From Fremontodendron californicum (taxonomy: Eukaryota > Streptophyta > Magnoliopsida > Malvales > Malvaceae), in NCBI GenBank assembly GCA_030761205.1, contig JAULJL010000004.1:23905172-23969171 (forward strand): DNA of 64,000 nucleotides, in the 5' to 3' direction. This document shows, piece after piece, positions 34,044 to 46,330 of this stretch (its first letter is position 1; each line of letters starts with the position of its first letter). Made by a program: the position numbers and the translations under genes. A model generated the notes under the pieces. It did not search any database. It saw only the letters and a program-made list of their open reading frames with translations, and was not told the origin of the DNA.

Positions 34044-35653
34044 AACCTTTGCTTGTCCTCGAGCAAACCCTAGACGAAAAGAACAAAACAAAAAAATAAG
34101 ATATTCTTCCAACATTTTGTCTCAGAGAACAATAAGAGATCACAACCTTGAAATCAAACAAGCATTGAATTAAATCTATAGTCATTCAAAACTATTACAT
34201 CCTATAACAATCATACTCAAGTGCGTGTGTGAAATAGCAATGTCAATGATGATTAGTATGTGCCTACTTCAAACAAGTAAAATCCCCATTAACCTCACAA
34301 AAACAATCACCCAATTTCTAATGAAAAGTTAAACATCATATGCTCTTCCTTTGGTACCAATCTCTACTATGACAAAGGCACCTGCCGAAATCAAAAGGTC
34401 TTTAGTAAAGGTTGTAATGGGGCCAAGGGGTAGAAATGTGGTCAAAGAATAAAAGGGAAAGGATACCACAAAGGTTCCAAAAACTTCATAGTGTTTAGAG
34501 ACATAATAAGATTATGCAAAGAAAACTTCTCAATACTCCTTAGAAGCACATAATAACATAGGCCAAATATTTTTATTTTGAGCCTTTACTTCATTCTAAC
34601 CAACTTTGTTACATCCTTTCTTTAACCAAAAGCTCAAGAGGTGATTGGTTTTTTTTATGGGAATGTGTTTTGACAATGCTCCCTTTCTTTCTTTTTTTCT
34701 CTTGACTTTTGCCTTTATTTTTTGTTCTTTTACTTTTGCCTTTCTCCCCCCCACACTTATATTTTGTTTCCAACCCAAATTTTCAATCGATATCCCTTGC
34801 TTGTGCAATATGTCTCAAAATATTCTAATTCATCTTTAGAACAAGGGTAAGGATATAAGTATATTTGGGCCAGGTGAGAGATGTGGTTACCAATGAAACA
34901 ACTTATTCAATGTAGGCTCAAATTGGCTTACTAGGGGGATGTTCTCTTGGAACATCAATAGGGAACTGACTAATTTGGCCTTGGTGGTAAAAATCCTAAT
35001 GCCTAGATCATTTTCCAGGTGATGTTCGACTAGCCTGTCACCTCAACAGACCTCTGAAAGAGTTCTAATATCCAACTCTTGCAAGTCAAAACCAAAATAA
35101 TCATCAAAGTAAGGGTATAAAGATAGACTTGTCTTGGCATGCTTAACTTAGACCAAATAACAAAGCTATTGTGCATAAAAAGTTTAAGTATAATCATCAT
35201 AAAAACATATTAACTAAAGAATAACATCAAGATCCAAAACAATACTCATAATCCACCAAAGTCAAAACATTAAAGCTCAATTCTCATCATAGTAGCTGGA
35301 AGAAATAACCACCTTAAATAACAACCTAAATTAAAATATCACAAAAAAAAAATCCTAAATCCTTCCCCCCACACTTAACTCTTACATTGGCCTCAATGTA
35401 AGACAATCACCCTAAATGAAAGAATTATGTGTAGGAGAAACGATCTAAAGACAGAATAATAAAAATAACTAAGGAAAACAATAAAAGATAGAATGATGGA
35501 GAGTAAGAAGTATCAAATCTGTTTATTATGTGTGCTCTCCATCCATTGTGTTGCCTCCCAATAAGCTCTTTGTTTAGTGTCTCAGCCTGACTTGGACTCA
35601 TGCTATCACTCATCAACATATACTGGCTCATAGAGTTGTATCTCCTCTACATC
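34044..35653 (-). mobile_element. 3' non-coding internal region of the Athila-like element
   Basis: No significant ORF, and no envelope-like frame such as some Athila elements carry at this position. Blocks are shared with the plus-strand sister: an AGGCATTAGGATT...ACCACCAA...GCCAAATT segment (about 34965-35005, compare 52529-52570) and a CCCCATTACAACC...AAAGACCTTTTGATT segment (about 34395-34425, compare 57910-57943). The conservation of non-coding blocks in two elements is seen directly; a function is unknown. Confidence 0.75.
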
Positions 35654-36121
35654 CTACATTGTGAAGTTCTCATAGTATGGCTTCAGTCTATGTCCATTCA
35701 CCTTGAACTCTTTATCTATTTTTGGGCTCATTATTTCAACTACACCATGAGGGAATACATTAGTAATAATAAAAGGTCCAATCCATCGAGAACGTAAATT
35801 ATCTGAAAACAACTTAAGGCGTGAATGGAAAAGAAGAACTTTTCTTCCAACAACAAAGCTCTTCCTTGAAATCATCTTATCATAGAATTCCTTGTAAATA
35901 TTTTAGTTCTCATAGGCATCGTACCTTATCTCCTCAAGCTCTTGCAATTGAAGTTTTCTTTGAGTACCTGTTGCATCCATCTCTATGTTGCATTGCTTTA
36001 TAGCCAAATATGCCTTATGTTCTAATTCAACTGGGTGATGGCATGGCTTGCCATAGACCAACCGATTTGAAGACTTACCAATGGGTGTCTTGTATACTAT
36101 CCTGTAAGCCCAAAGTGCATC
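35654..36121 (-). pseudogene. pol: Athila-type integrase, C-terminal part
   Basis: Reads DALWAYRIVYKTPIGKSSNR, LVYGKPCHHPVELEHKAYLA, LQELEEIRYDAYEN, then a stop, then FVVGRKVLLFHSRLKLF, SRWIGPFIITNVFPHG and FKVNGHRLKPYYE. This is the end of the catalytic core and the GPY/F-type C-terminal domain (WIGPFII) of Athila/Tat integrases. It continues directly from the piece ending LRLDDA at 41385. The two halves are parted by the solo Ogre-like LTR, whose 5-bp duplication GCATC encodes part of the D-A codon pair. Non-functional: interrupted by a 5.3-kb insertion and by a stop near 35904. Confidence 0.93.
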
Positions 36122-36889
36122 TGTCGCAACGAATCCATCGTGGGATCCATCAAGAGACATTGAGAAATAATACGTGTGGGGAGAAAAAGAGTAAAAGACG
36201 ACTTAATTCCATTTAAGTAAAATAATTGAGGGTTTGAAAACAACCTCAAAAAAGAAATGGAGTTGCCACCAATATTTTTTAGCTAGGTGTGATCGGCCAC
36301 CTATTAAAACCGGTTTTTATAAAACATTTTAAAATTAATTAAAACATTTTTTTTAAATCGATTTTGAAGTCTATGCTTTGAACCAGAGAAAACAAGTGTG
36401 GGTTCGGGAGTCGGTTACGTGCAGGGAAGGATTAGCACCCCCACAATGCCCGTATAAAATGGTACCTTATTAGTCATGTGTTAGCTCAAGTCTCGGTGAA
36501 AGTTAGTTTTAAATTTGGTGTTTAAAAATAAGTCCCTTAAAAAACAATCATATTTTTTTTGAAAATGATCCGGAATTTATTAACATAAAATTTCCCATGT
36601 TTCCCGAGAAAGTCGACAAAACATGGAATTTTTCCTTGATTTTGAAATTCTCTGAATCACCCTCATTTTTTTGAAAAAAAAAAGATATTCCGCCGTTAAT
36701 GATAATTGATGATATTCTCCCCGGCAGACCCAGCAGAAAACTCATGAATTATTTTAACTCGGGAATAATCTTGTTTTATAAAAACAATATTTATTTTTCA
36801 TGTATTTTGAAATCATAAAAAAATGATCATGAGTATGCAAAAATATTACTAAGACAAAAATTAAATAACATGCATATTTATCCTAACAT

Positions 36890-37575
36890 GGCATAATCTA
36901 GATGACATGGCACATGGATGAATGACATGGCATGCTTGACATGGAAAAATACAAATGACATGGCACATGAATGAATGACGTGGCATGATTGACATGGCAA
37001 AATCTAAATGACATAGCATATGTATGAATGGCATGGCATGCTTTACATGGAAAAATCTAAATGACATAGCATATGTATGAATGACATGGCATGCTTAACA
37101 TGGCAAAATCTAAATGACATAGCATATGTATGAATGACATGGCACACTTGACATGGCAAAATCTAAATGACATAGCATTTGTATGAATGACATGGCATGG
37201 CATGCTTGACATGGCAAAATCTAAATGACATAGCATATGTATGAATGACATGGCATGCTTGACATGGCAAAATCTAAATGACATAGTATATGCATGAATG
37301 ACATGGCATGCTTGACATGGCAAAATCTAAATGACATAGCATATGCATGAATGACATGGCATGCTTGACATGCCATAATCTAAATGACATAGCGTATGCA
37401 TGAATGACATGACATGCTTGACATGGAAAAATCTAAATGACATAGCATATGCATGAATGACATGGGATGGCATGCTTGACATGGAAAAATCTAAATGACA
37501 TAGCATATACATGAATGACATGGCAAAATCTAAATGACATAGCATATCTATGAATGACATATAAAATGACATTAA
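36890..37575 (-). repeat. 53-bp minisatellite, about 13 units
   Basis: The plus-strand unit contains ATGACATGGCATGCTTGACA, TGGCAAAATCTAAATGACAT and AGCATATGTATGA. For example, CATGCTT recurs at 37201, 37254 and 37307. Some units are shortened or extended. The apparent ORFs of 68-88 codons in this range are periodic translations of the repeat. Confidence 0.9.
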
Positions 37576-38786
37576 CATGGAATATTCAAGAACATAGAAT
37601 TTTCATAATTAAAATGACAAATGTAAATATCATGGAATATGCATGATCATGGAATATGCACACATCATCATTTTAAAATTGAATTTTCATGTGAGGAGTC
37701 ACATAAATGGCATATGTCGAAAAAATATTACTATACTCTCCGCATACCCGGCAAAGCTTGGAAAATAATTTTTTCATATGATATTTACATGATTCCTAGT
37801 AAAACGAAAACCATACATTTTGATTCCATAAACACGTGCGTTTTGAATAATTTTCTAACCTCCCCGGCAAACCCGGCAAAGATTAAGAACTAATTCTCGC
37901 CAAATGTTTAGGAAACCGAAAAATACGTTTTTATGCCAAATTAAGTAAAAACATTTTTAAATATGCAATGCATAAAGATGTATTTCTCCCTTGAAGTAAG
38001 GACATTCGTATACCTAAAAAGGTATCCGACTACCTTTGGAAGAAACTTAAATTGTATTTTTAAAAATCGAAAAACTTTGGGCTCGGATTTGAAAAAATTA
38101 CAATTTTTGGGATAAAAAAACTCATGGCTGAATACCCCTTGGAAAAAGCTCTAGTTTTCCTAGTTTTGAAACTTGGGTTGACCACCCTTGATCCAACTTT
38201 TATAAAATCAAATTTTATTTTTCGAAATGACATAGAATTCAACCTAAGACAGTAACTAATGTCCCAAATCAGCCCCCTCTTAGTATACTAATAAAAACAA
38301 AAAATTATTAGTTCTTAAAAACAAATATGACTCCCACAACGAGTTTTTAAACCCAATTTTTTTACCCTTGTACAAAATTTCAAAAAAAAAAATATGAAAA
38401 AATTATTGCAGACCTAGAACATGTTGATCTCCGTGGGAAAAAATTAGCTTAAGTTTTGGACCAAGGATACCATGATCGAATTTTTACCAAAGTCAGAATA
38501 GTGAGTTAAAAACCGCTTCGTCAAAAGCCATTATTTCAACCATGATAAAAAAAATCTAAAAATCTTGGAAAAAATACAATGGCATCCTCTAAATGTCTAC
38601 TATATGTGGTAAAAAAATCATTTTATTTTGACCAAGGATCTAAATTATCACTCTTTCAACTAGTATGGGCAAGGGATTTTTTTGCTTGAGATCATTGGTT
38701 GATCTTGGCTAAAATCCTAGTTAAAAATGGCATGAAATGCATGATTTATAGCCCACAATCATATGACAATGAATCAACCATGAGTA

Positions 38787-38898
38787 CCCTAAACCCTAAA
38801 CCCTAAACCCTAAACCCTAAACCCTAAACCCTAAATCCTGAACCCTAAACCCTAAACCCTAAACCTTAAACCCTAAACCCTAAACCCTAAACCCTAAA
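38787..38898. repeat. Interstitial telomere-type array (CCCTAAA)16
   Basis: 112 bp, exactly sixteen 7-bp units. Most are CCCTAAA, with variants such as TCCTGAA and CCTTAAA. On the sense strand of the enclosing LTR it reads TTTAGGG. CCCTAAA/TTTAGGG is the Arabidopsis-type plant telomere repeat. It lies inside a solo LTR bounded by a target duplication, so it is not a chromosome end. Confidence 0.95.
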
Positions 38899-41384
38899 TA
38901 AGCAAGAATGATCAAGCAAGAACAATCACAAAAACATCTAGCTATTTTCGGCCAAAGCAAAAAAAATAGAAGAAGATTTTGCAAGTTTTGTTTTGTAGAG
39001 AATAGAAGAAAGACCTTTAAAATTTGTTTTGAAAAAACAATTTTATTCAAGCCAAGGAAGAAATAACAATCACATGGAAAAAGACATGTAGGAGAATATA
39101 GAATCAAAGAAACTAATGGAAGAGGGAGAGATTAAATAGCTACCTAGCTTAGCTTTCCAAATCAAGAGAGTATTAGAAATTGCCTTAAAAAAAAGAATCC
39201 TCTTCCTCTTTTTCAAGAGATTTTTAGCTATCCTTTCTTTCAAAAATGGTGTAGAGAGCTTTTAAAAGTGTAGAGAATTGCCAATATGAAAAAATGAGAA
39301 GAAGAGAACCCTTTAAAAAGGGCTGGCCGGCTGCCTAAAAAAAATTGGTATGGAAACTTTATTTTTGGCCTTTGTCATGCATCTTATGCTCTCCCAACAT
39401 ATTTGCCAAGTTGCTAAAAATTGTCCCCTCCTAGCATGATGCTTGCTTAAATTTAGGCCTATTGTCCTCTATGTGCATGGTGCTTCCCTTAAATTAAGGT
39501 TTCTTGTCACCTATTTGCATGGTGCTTCCCTTAAATTAAGGGTTTCTTAACCTTCCATTGGCCAATAAATCCACCTCAACCATTTGTGTCTCCTATCTCT
39601 ATAAAATATCTTTTCCATTTGTCATGATCATGGAGGCTACTACCAAAATATCCTCCTACATGGCAATCTTTATCCTACTTGGCATCATCTTATCAACTTC
39701 ACATGAAAGCCACATGAATATCACATGGGTTTGCAATTTGGAGGTCTCTCATTGGCCACAAATGCCATGTAGGCAAAGTACTGGAGAATCTTGTCCTCTT
39801 AAAAATGTCATCTTGCTATTCAACTTTGGCCACTTGATTCAAGATGATCACACTCCCACCTTCATCCAAGCGCTAACCAAAGATGGCCTGGAAATTCCAT
39901 TCATCGTTTTTTATTTGCAAAATGATCCTTTTCGATTTCTTTGGTAAAATTGCATTTTGACCCTCCAACTTAATTTAATTGCAAATGGACCCCAATTTTG
40001 GGTTTTTCTTTTCCAATTCATCCCATCCAATATAAAACTCAGCTCTGGAGGTTTACATATTTTTGTAGCTCGGATTCTATTTTTCCCGGATTTTTCTTTA
40101 AAGTTTCAGTTTAGTGCCTCCCAAACTTTGTCTTTTTCATTTGAGCTCTGATTCCAGATTTTTCTTCTCCAATACCTTCCATAAAATATAAAATTCAGAT
40201 CTAGAAGTTTTCATAATTTTATGAGCTCGTTTCCTATTTTTCTCGAAATTTTCTCTTAGAATTTCGGATTAGTGCACCCGAACTTTGCCTTTTTTCATTT
40301 GAGCTCCGATTCTGAATCTTTCTTCTCCAATCCCTTCAATAAAATATAAAATCTAGATCTTGAAGTTTTCAAAATTTTTTGAGCTAGTTTCTTATTTTTC
40401 CCAAAATTTTCTTTTGGAACTTTGAATTAGTGCAACCGAACTTTGCCTTTTTTCATTTAAGCTCTGATTCTGGATTTTATTTCTCCAATCCCTTCCATCA
40501 AGTATAAAACTCAATTCTGGAAGTTTTCATAATTTTTTGAGCTCAGATTCTATTTTTTGAATTTTCCAAAATTGCCCTTTAACCCCCGAAACCTCGATTT
40601 TACTCGAAACAGGCCCAATTTTTTAATTTTCATTTTCCACTGCCTTTGTCATATATTGAATTGGAGTTGGTCCAAAAACGCCCAATTTTTACATCCGAAA
40701 TCCTTTCCGATTTTGTTTTCCCCTTTTTTCAATATTGGAAATTTTCTCGTTTTTTCGTTTTCCTCCAACCGGCTCTTCCTTGGGATCCACTTCAAACTGG
40801 AACTCGGGATATTTTTATTTATTTATCCTTTATCAACTGGGGACTTCAATTTCACCGAATCGGTGCCATCTTTGTAGTTTTCCCCAAATTTGTGGTTTTC
40901 TTATTTATTAATTAAATCCTTATTTTCCTTTTCTCTTCAAACCACATCTTCCTTTAACTCCGCTTCAAAATTGGACCTTCCAATATCCATATTTATTGAT
41001 CTTAATCCATTTGGAACCTCCAACTTCGTCCAATTTGATCGTTTACGCACTTTCCCCCAAATTTACCGAATTAGGTATTTCTCTATACTGAATTTCTACA
41101 ACCTGTCTTTCAAACTCTCTATCTTTCGTTACAGGCCTCTGATTATCAAAATTCTTTCACCATTGTTCAATTCAACTGTGAATCTTGATTTTGACTAAGA
41201 GTTGACTTTTTTAGTGGATGACTTTTTAGGGTTGACTTTTTTTGAGTTGACTTTTTCACTTGGACCTCTGAATCAAAGTCTTTGAGACCCATTAGCAGAA
41301 TGAGGGAAGATTTTTTGCATTCTGGGAAGTCGAAAAGAGAAAATCACCTTGTTTAGGGGGCCCAGACAAAATTAGGTGTCTACA

Positions 41385-42050
41385 GCATCATCAAGGCGTA
41401 AACTCCAATCCTTCCGATTTGGATTAACTGTCTTTTCAAGGATAGACTTTACTTTTCGATTTGACACTTCAGCTTGCCCACTGGTTTGTGGATGATATGA
41501 TGTGGAGACCTTATGTGTGATGTCGTATTTCCTCAAAAGAGCTTCCACAGACCTATTACAAAAGTGTGTACATCTATTACTGAATATAGCCTTAGGTGTT
41601 CCAAACCTTGTAAAAATACTAGACTTCACAAAATCTGAAACAACTTTTGAATCGTCAGTCTTGGTGGCTTTTGCTTCCACCTATTTTGAGACATAATCAA
41701 CAACAAGTATAATGTAAAGGTTACCAAAGGAAGAAGGGAAAGGTCCCATGAAATCAATGCCCCATACATAAAAAATTTCTACAATAAGTATTGGAGTTTG
41801 AGGCATTTGATTCCTAGCACCTAAGTTACTTGTTCTTTGACAACAATCACAAGACTTGCAAAAGAGGTATGAGTCTCTAAACAATGAAGCCCAATAGAAT
41901 CCACAATCAAGTACTTTTAGGGCTGCTCTTTTTAGTCCAAAGTGCCCTCCACATGCATAAGAATGACAAAAGGTTAAAATAGAATGAAATTCAGTTTCAA
42001 GTACACACCTTCTTATAATTTGATCAGAGCAATGTTTCCAAAGTTATGGA
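41385..42050 (-). pseudogene. pol: Athila-type integrase, zinc finger and catalytic core
   Basis: Reads CHSYACGGHFGLKRAALKVL, YWASLFRDSYLFCKSCDCCQ (H-H-C-C zinc-binding domain), QMPQTPILIVEIFYVWGIDF (first catalytic Asp), MGPFPSSFGNLYIILVVDYV, a stop, FTRFGTPKAIFS-NRCTHF, YHPQTSGQAEVSNR (catalytic Glu) and RKDWSLRLDDA. At the second catalytic position, where the family has SDGGTHF, this copy has SNRCTHF, so the Asp is lost. A TAG replaces Trp after DYVSK (near 41680). The gene is interrupted at 41385 by the solo LTR and continues at 36121. Integrase inserts the cDNA copy into the genome; this one is dead. Confidence 0.93.
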
Positions 42051-42055
42051 TAATC

Positions 42056-42614
42056 CTAAATGAAATATTTTGCATCACTCTTGATCTTGTTCCTTTGAGC
42101 TCTAGTCAACTCTTTCGACAACTCCTTGGTGACTAAATAATTGACAATGTCTGCGTACCAAAGAGTTGTTGTGCCAACTGAAAGTAGTTGCTCATCTGGA
42201 AAGTTTTCGTGCAATGGAAGTGCATCCTCTACATGAACTAGGCTGCTAAGATGGTCTGCAACCAAGTTTTCACTACCTCTCTTATCTTTTATTTTCAAAT
42301 CAAACTCTTGTAAGAGAAGTATCCACCTAATGAGTCTCGGTTTTGCATCCTTCTTTGTGAGGAAGTGCCTAATAGTTGCATGATCAGAAAAGACAATTAC
42401 TTTAGTGCCAATCAAATAAGAATAAAGTTTTTCTAAAGCAAAAATAACTTCCAAAAGCTCCTTTTTAGTTGTGGAATAGTTTAGTTGTGCATCATTAAGA
42501 GTCTGAGAGGCATAATAAATGGCATGTGGTGCTTTGCCAACCCGTTCCCCAAAACAGTTCCTACAACATAGTCACTTGCATCACACATGATTTCAAAGGG
42601 TTCCAATTAAGTGG
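42056..42614 (-). pseudogene. pol: Athila-type RNase H
   Basis: After a frame-damaged stretch (about 42455-42614) that still shows parts of the usual CDASDY, YYASQTLNDAQLNYS and TKKELLE motifs in shifted frames, an open run reads VIFALEKLYSYLIGTKVIVF, SDHATIRHFLTKKDAKPRLI, RWILLLQEFDLKIKDKRGSE, NLVADHLSSL and WYADIVNYLVTKE. This is the RNase H (RVP/RT-RH type) of Athila/Tat pol plus the conserved linker to integrase. It degrades the RNA template during cDNA synthesis. Several frameshifts separate it from the RT frame. Confidence 0.9.
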
Positions 42615-43465
42615 TTACATCGCAGGTGCTGAAGTCAAGTGTTCTTTCAATGTCTCAAATGCCTCTTTGCATTTATCATTAAAGTGGAAGGCCACATCTT
42701 TCTTTATCAGTTTGCATAGAGGCAATGTTATCTTTGAAAAATCTTTAATAAATCGATGATAGAAACCTGCATGACCAAGAAAAGAACAAACCTCTCGCAC
42801 ACTTGTGGGAGGTGGTAAAGAATGCATAAGATCTATTTTAGATTTATCAACTTCTATTCCCCTAGGGGAAATAATATGTCCTAGAACTATACCTAGTTCC
42901 ACCATAAAATGACATTTTTCCCAATTTAACACAAGGTTAGTTTCCATGCATCTTTCAAGCACAAGTGTAATGTTCTCTAGACATTTATCAAAACAATCAC
43001 CATAGACACTAAAATCATCCATAAATACCTCTATGATGTTTTCTACATAGTTAGAAAATATGCTAACCATACACCTTTGGAATGTGGCTGGTGCGTTGCA
43101 AAGATTGAATGGCATGCGTCGGTAGGCAAATGTCCCAAACGGACATGTGAAGGTTGTCTTCTCTTGGTCTTCCGGAGCGATGACAATCTGATTGTAACCT
43201 GAGTAACCATTAAGGAAACAATAATGAGAATGAACGGCTAACCTTTCAAGCATTTGATCAATAAAAGTAAAGGAAAGTGGTCTTTGTGAGTTGCCGAATT
43301 TAGTTTGTGATAATCAATGCAAACTCGATACCCTGTTTGAACCTGAGTAGGAACAAGCTCATTCTCTTTATTTTTCACGACAATGATGCCTGTCTTCTTA
43401 GGAACCACTTGTACCGGACTCACCCACTTGCTGTCTGAGATTGGGTAGATCACCCGAACATCTAG
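42615..43465 (-). pseudogene. pol: Athila-type reverse transcriptase
   Basis: Begins at about LDVRVIYPISDSKWVSPVQV and continues VPKK, GYRVCIDYHKLNSATHKDHF. A frameshift near 43240-43255 shifts to MLERLA, FLNGYSGYNQIVIAPEDQEK, TTFTCPFGTFAYRRMPFNLC, NAPATFQRCM, the catalytic FMDDFSVYGDCFDKCLENI, NLVLNWEKCHFMV and GIVLGHIISPRGIEVDKSKI. FMDDFSV and the NWEKCHFMV segment are typical of the Athila lineage. The first catalytic Asp position (family FLDGYSGY) reads FLNGYSGY, so it is lost. The 5' part of RT, protease and gag are missing because a foreign LTR starts at about 43466. Confidence 0.93.
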
Positions 43466-43835
43466 GAAAGAAAATGGTTTTTGTAAGAAAGCAAAAGAGA
43501 GTTTACTAAAAAAGCTTGGAAAGTGGCTTCCTACCTTGTTCTAGCATCATTTTCTTCTTCATTCGCATGTGTTTTTCTTTGTTTTCTATGTGATTTCTAC
43601 CTCTTTTCTTATGAAAATAAAAGTTTTGAAATGCTTTTTTAGCTTTCATCTATTCCTTTTCATCAAAAATGGAAGAAAATAAATTTTCACAAATTTTTTT
43701 TACCATGGCCGAATGCCTTGTTTGTGCTTGCCTTGATTTTTGTTTTGCATGTTTGATGTGGGAAACATGATTGTGGAAGATATATTTCTTTTTATATTCT
43801 TTTTTTTTATTTCAACAAATAAATGAACAGAAAGG

Positions 43836-44052
43836 TTGAAAGGCTTCATGATCTTGATAATATCAAGTGATTATGGTTAAGGGAGGGCTATGCCCATTTG
43901 TACCAACCATGGAGCTCGCCTCCTTTTTTTTTTTTTAAGTTAGCTTGGTTTATTTTCTGCTTTGTGAGTTGGGAAGGCTTCATGATCTTGATAATATCAA
44001 GTGACTTTGGTTAGGGGAGGGCTATGCCCATTTGTACCAACCATGGAGCTCA
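43836..44052 (+). repeat. ~136-bp tandem duplication with palindrome
   Basis: GGCTTCATGATCTTGATAAT...GGGAGGGCTATGCCCATTTG occurs twice, starting at about 43841 and 43977. Each copy contains the perfect 15-bp palindrome CTTGATAATATCAAG (about 43853-43867 and 43989-44003) and a second inverted motif GGGCTATGCCC. Confidence 0.8.
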
Positions 44053-44589
44053 CTTTCCTTGTTCTTTGTTTACTTGTTTTTATTACTTTCATGCATGTCT
44101 ATGCATCTTTGGTCATGTTCTTTGCACCATCTCCATGGTATATTAATTTTGGCATCATTTTCATGTTATGATAATTTCTTTAAACCATTCGGTTTTCCAT
44201 GTATTTTGGGTTCATGCCATGCCTGGCATCATCCTTGTTTGTGACATGCATTTTAGGCCATGTAGTTGTCTTCTCTTGCATTTTATGTTCATAATATGTC
44301 TTGCATGCCATTCGGCCTTCCCATGCATTTTAGGTCTAGGTCATGCCTTGCATTATATTTGGTCATTCCATGCAACTTAGGTCATATGTCTATGTCATGC
44401 ATTTTAGGCCATGTAGTTGTGCTACCTTGCATTTGGTGCTCATGACATGCAATATGTCATATTCGGCGATCCCATGTTTTTTTTTTTGTTGATTCTTATT
44501 CATGTCATGCCTTGCATAAGATTTGGTTATGTCATACATATTAGGTCATATAGTCAAGTCATGCATCTTAGGTCATTTTCCATGTAATC

Positions 44590-46330
44590 TAGTAGTCATG
44601 TCATTTTCATGCTAGGTCATGCCATGTTCATGCCATGTCATCATTATATGCCATGTCACCTATGCCATGTTATCTATGCTATGTCATTTTATGCCATGTC
44701 ATCATTCTATGTCATGTCATTTAATGCCATGTCATCATTCTATGTCATGTCACCTATGCCATGTCATCATTTTATGCCATGTCATTTATAGTTTAGGTGC
44801 ATTTTCAAGCCATGTTATCATTTTATGCCATTCGACCAACCACATGCCATCACCATGCATTCAGCCATTCACATGCCATCACCATGACCATTCGGCCACC
44901 ATGATACTTCATACATGTCATTGTATTTTTATGCCATATCATTCATATAGAATGTCATTTTCCATGTCATTTAGTGTTTGAGCCCATTTCATGTCATGAT
45001 TAAGCATGCCATGACCATTCGGTCACCATGACTTTTCATCCATGTCATTCTATTTCCATGACACAATATTCTCGTGCCACGCCATTTGGTTTGATATGTC
45101 ATTTTGATTGTCTCATTTTGGTTTTCCATGTCGAGTTCATACACATGATATTCATTACATGTCATCACTTTATGCCATGTCATCATCTCATCTTTCATAT
45201 TACAATGAGAATGCTTATCATGTTTCGATAATCATGCATGCCTTAATGTCAATTTACACATTCATAACATTTTAATAAATATGGCAATATTCCCGAATTT
45301 AAATAATTCATGGTTTTCTCTACATGGTCTACCAGAGAGGATATCCTTAATTATTAACAAAGGAATACCCTTTTCTAAAACAAAAATGATTCGAAAATTT
45401 TTGAAATAAATAAAACTTTATATGTTTTGCCGGGTTTGTCGGGGAACTTGAAAAGATTTTGGTATTAATAAATTCCGAGTCATTCTCAAATAAATTCATC
45501 CTCATGTTGTGACACTTGTCCATGTCATTAATACGTCATTTTGTATGCCATGTTGATTTCATTCACATGACATTCATTCTTATGCCATGTCATCATTCAT
45601 GCCATGTTACCTATGCCATGTCATCATTTCATGCCATGTCACTTATGCCATGTCATCATTTTATGCCATGTCATCATTTTATGCCATGTCATCTGGCATG
45701 CCATGTCAATTTCATTCACATGACATTCATTCTTATGCCATGTCATTCATATGCCATGTCATTTTGTATGCCATGTCGTTTTCATTCATATGACATTCAT
45801 TCTTATGCCATGTTATCTGTATGCCATGTCATTTTGTATGCGATGTCGATTTCATTCACATAGCATTCATTCTAATGCCATGTCATCCATATGCCATGTC
45901 ATTTTGTATGCCATGCCGATTTCATTCACATGACATTCATTCTTATGCCGTGTCATCCATATGCCATGTCATCATTTTATGCCATGTCGATTTCATTCAC
46001 ATAGCATTCATTCTTATACAATGTCATTCTTATGCCATGTCATTATTTATTCCATGTCGATTTCATTCACATGACATTCATTCTTATGCCGTGTCATCCA
46101 TATGCCATGTCATACTGTATGCCATGTCGATTTCATTCACATGATATTCATTCTTATGTCATGTTACCTATGCCACGTCATTATTTATGCCATGTCAATT
46201 TCTTTCACATGACATTCATTCTTATGCCATGTCATCTATATGCCATGCCATCTATATGCCATGTTGATATCTTTCACATGTCATTTTGTATGTTATGTCA
46301 ATCATTTGTCATGTCATTATTTCTTTTACT
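44590..46330 (+). repeat. ATGCCATGTCAT minisatellite tract
   Basis: The short form (about 24-30 bp: ATGCCATGTCATCATTTT) dominates 44640-44790 and 45590-45700. A longer unit of about 70 bp (GATTTCATTCACATGACATT plus CATTCTTATGCCATGTCAT) dominates 45700-46260. A unique spacer with LTR-like sequence interrupts at about 45240-45510. The methionine/histidine/cysteine-rich ORFs here are repeat artefacts. Confidence 0.85.

Larger units (their letters stand above)
36122..41384 (-). mobile_element. Ogre-like solo LTR inserted in Athila integrase
   Basis: 5263 bp, with TGTAGACACC at 41384 reading leftward and the terminus TTGCGACA at 36122, flanked by the perfect duplication GCATC (36117-36121 and 41385-41389). 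A somewhat different subfamily from the other solo LTRs. It contains a 53-bp minisatellite, a telomere-type array, reversed W-box motifs near 41190-41250, U3 subrepeats at about 40080-40600 and the conserved 3' block at about 36280-36520. No internal Ogre sequence remains. The ORFs in the range derive from repeats. Confidence 0.95.

Noticed and set aside
34029..35653. An envelope-like gene, as found in some Athila elements at this position
   Set aside because: No long frame, signal peptide or transmembrane pattern; the region is stop-rich and non-coding.
36890..37575. CRISPR-like regular repeats
   Set aside because: Units are directly adjacent without unique spacers, in a plant retrotransposon LTR; this is a minisatellite.
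36861..37578. Three minus-strand ORFs of 68-88 codons with periodic HVKHAMSFI-like peptides
   Set aside because: They are translations of the 53-bp minisatellite; the period (not a multiple of three) shifts frame and the peptides only reflect CATG-rich DNA.
38787..38898. A true chromosome end
   Set aside because: The array lies inside a solo LTR with intact termini and target duplication, and non-telomeric sequence continues for kilobases on both sides.
41385..43465. An endogenous pararetrovirus
   Set aside because: Pol is followed by integrase and LTRs and is typical of the Athila lineage; no movement protein or coat protein is visible.
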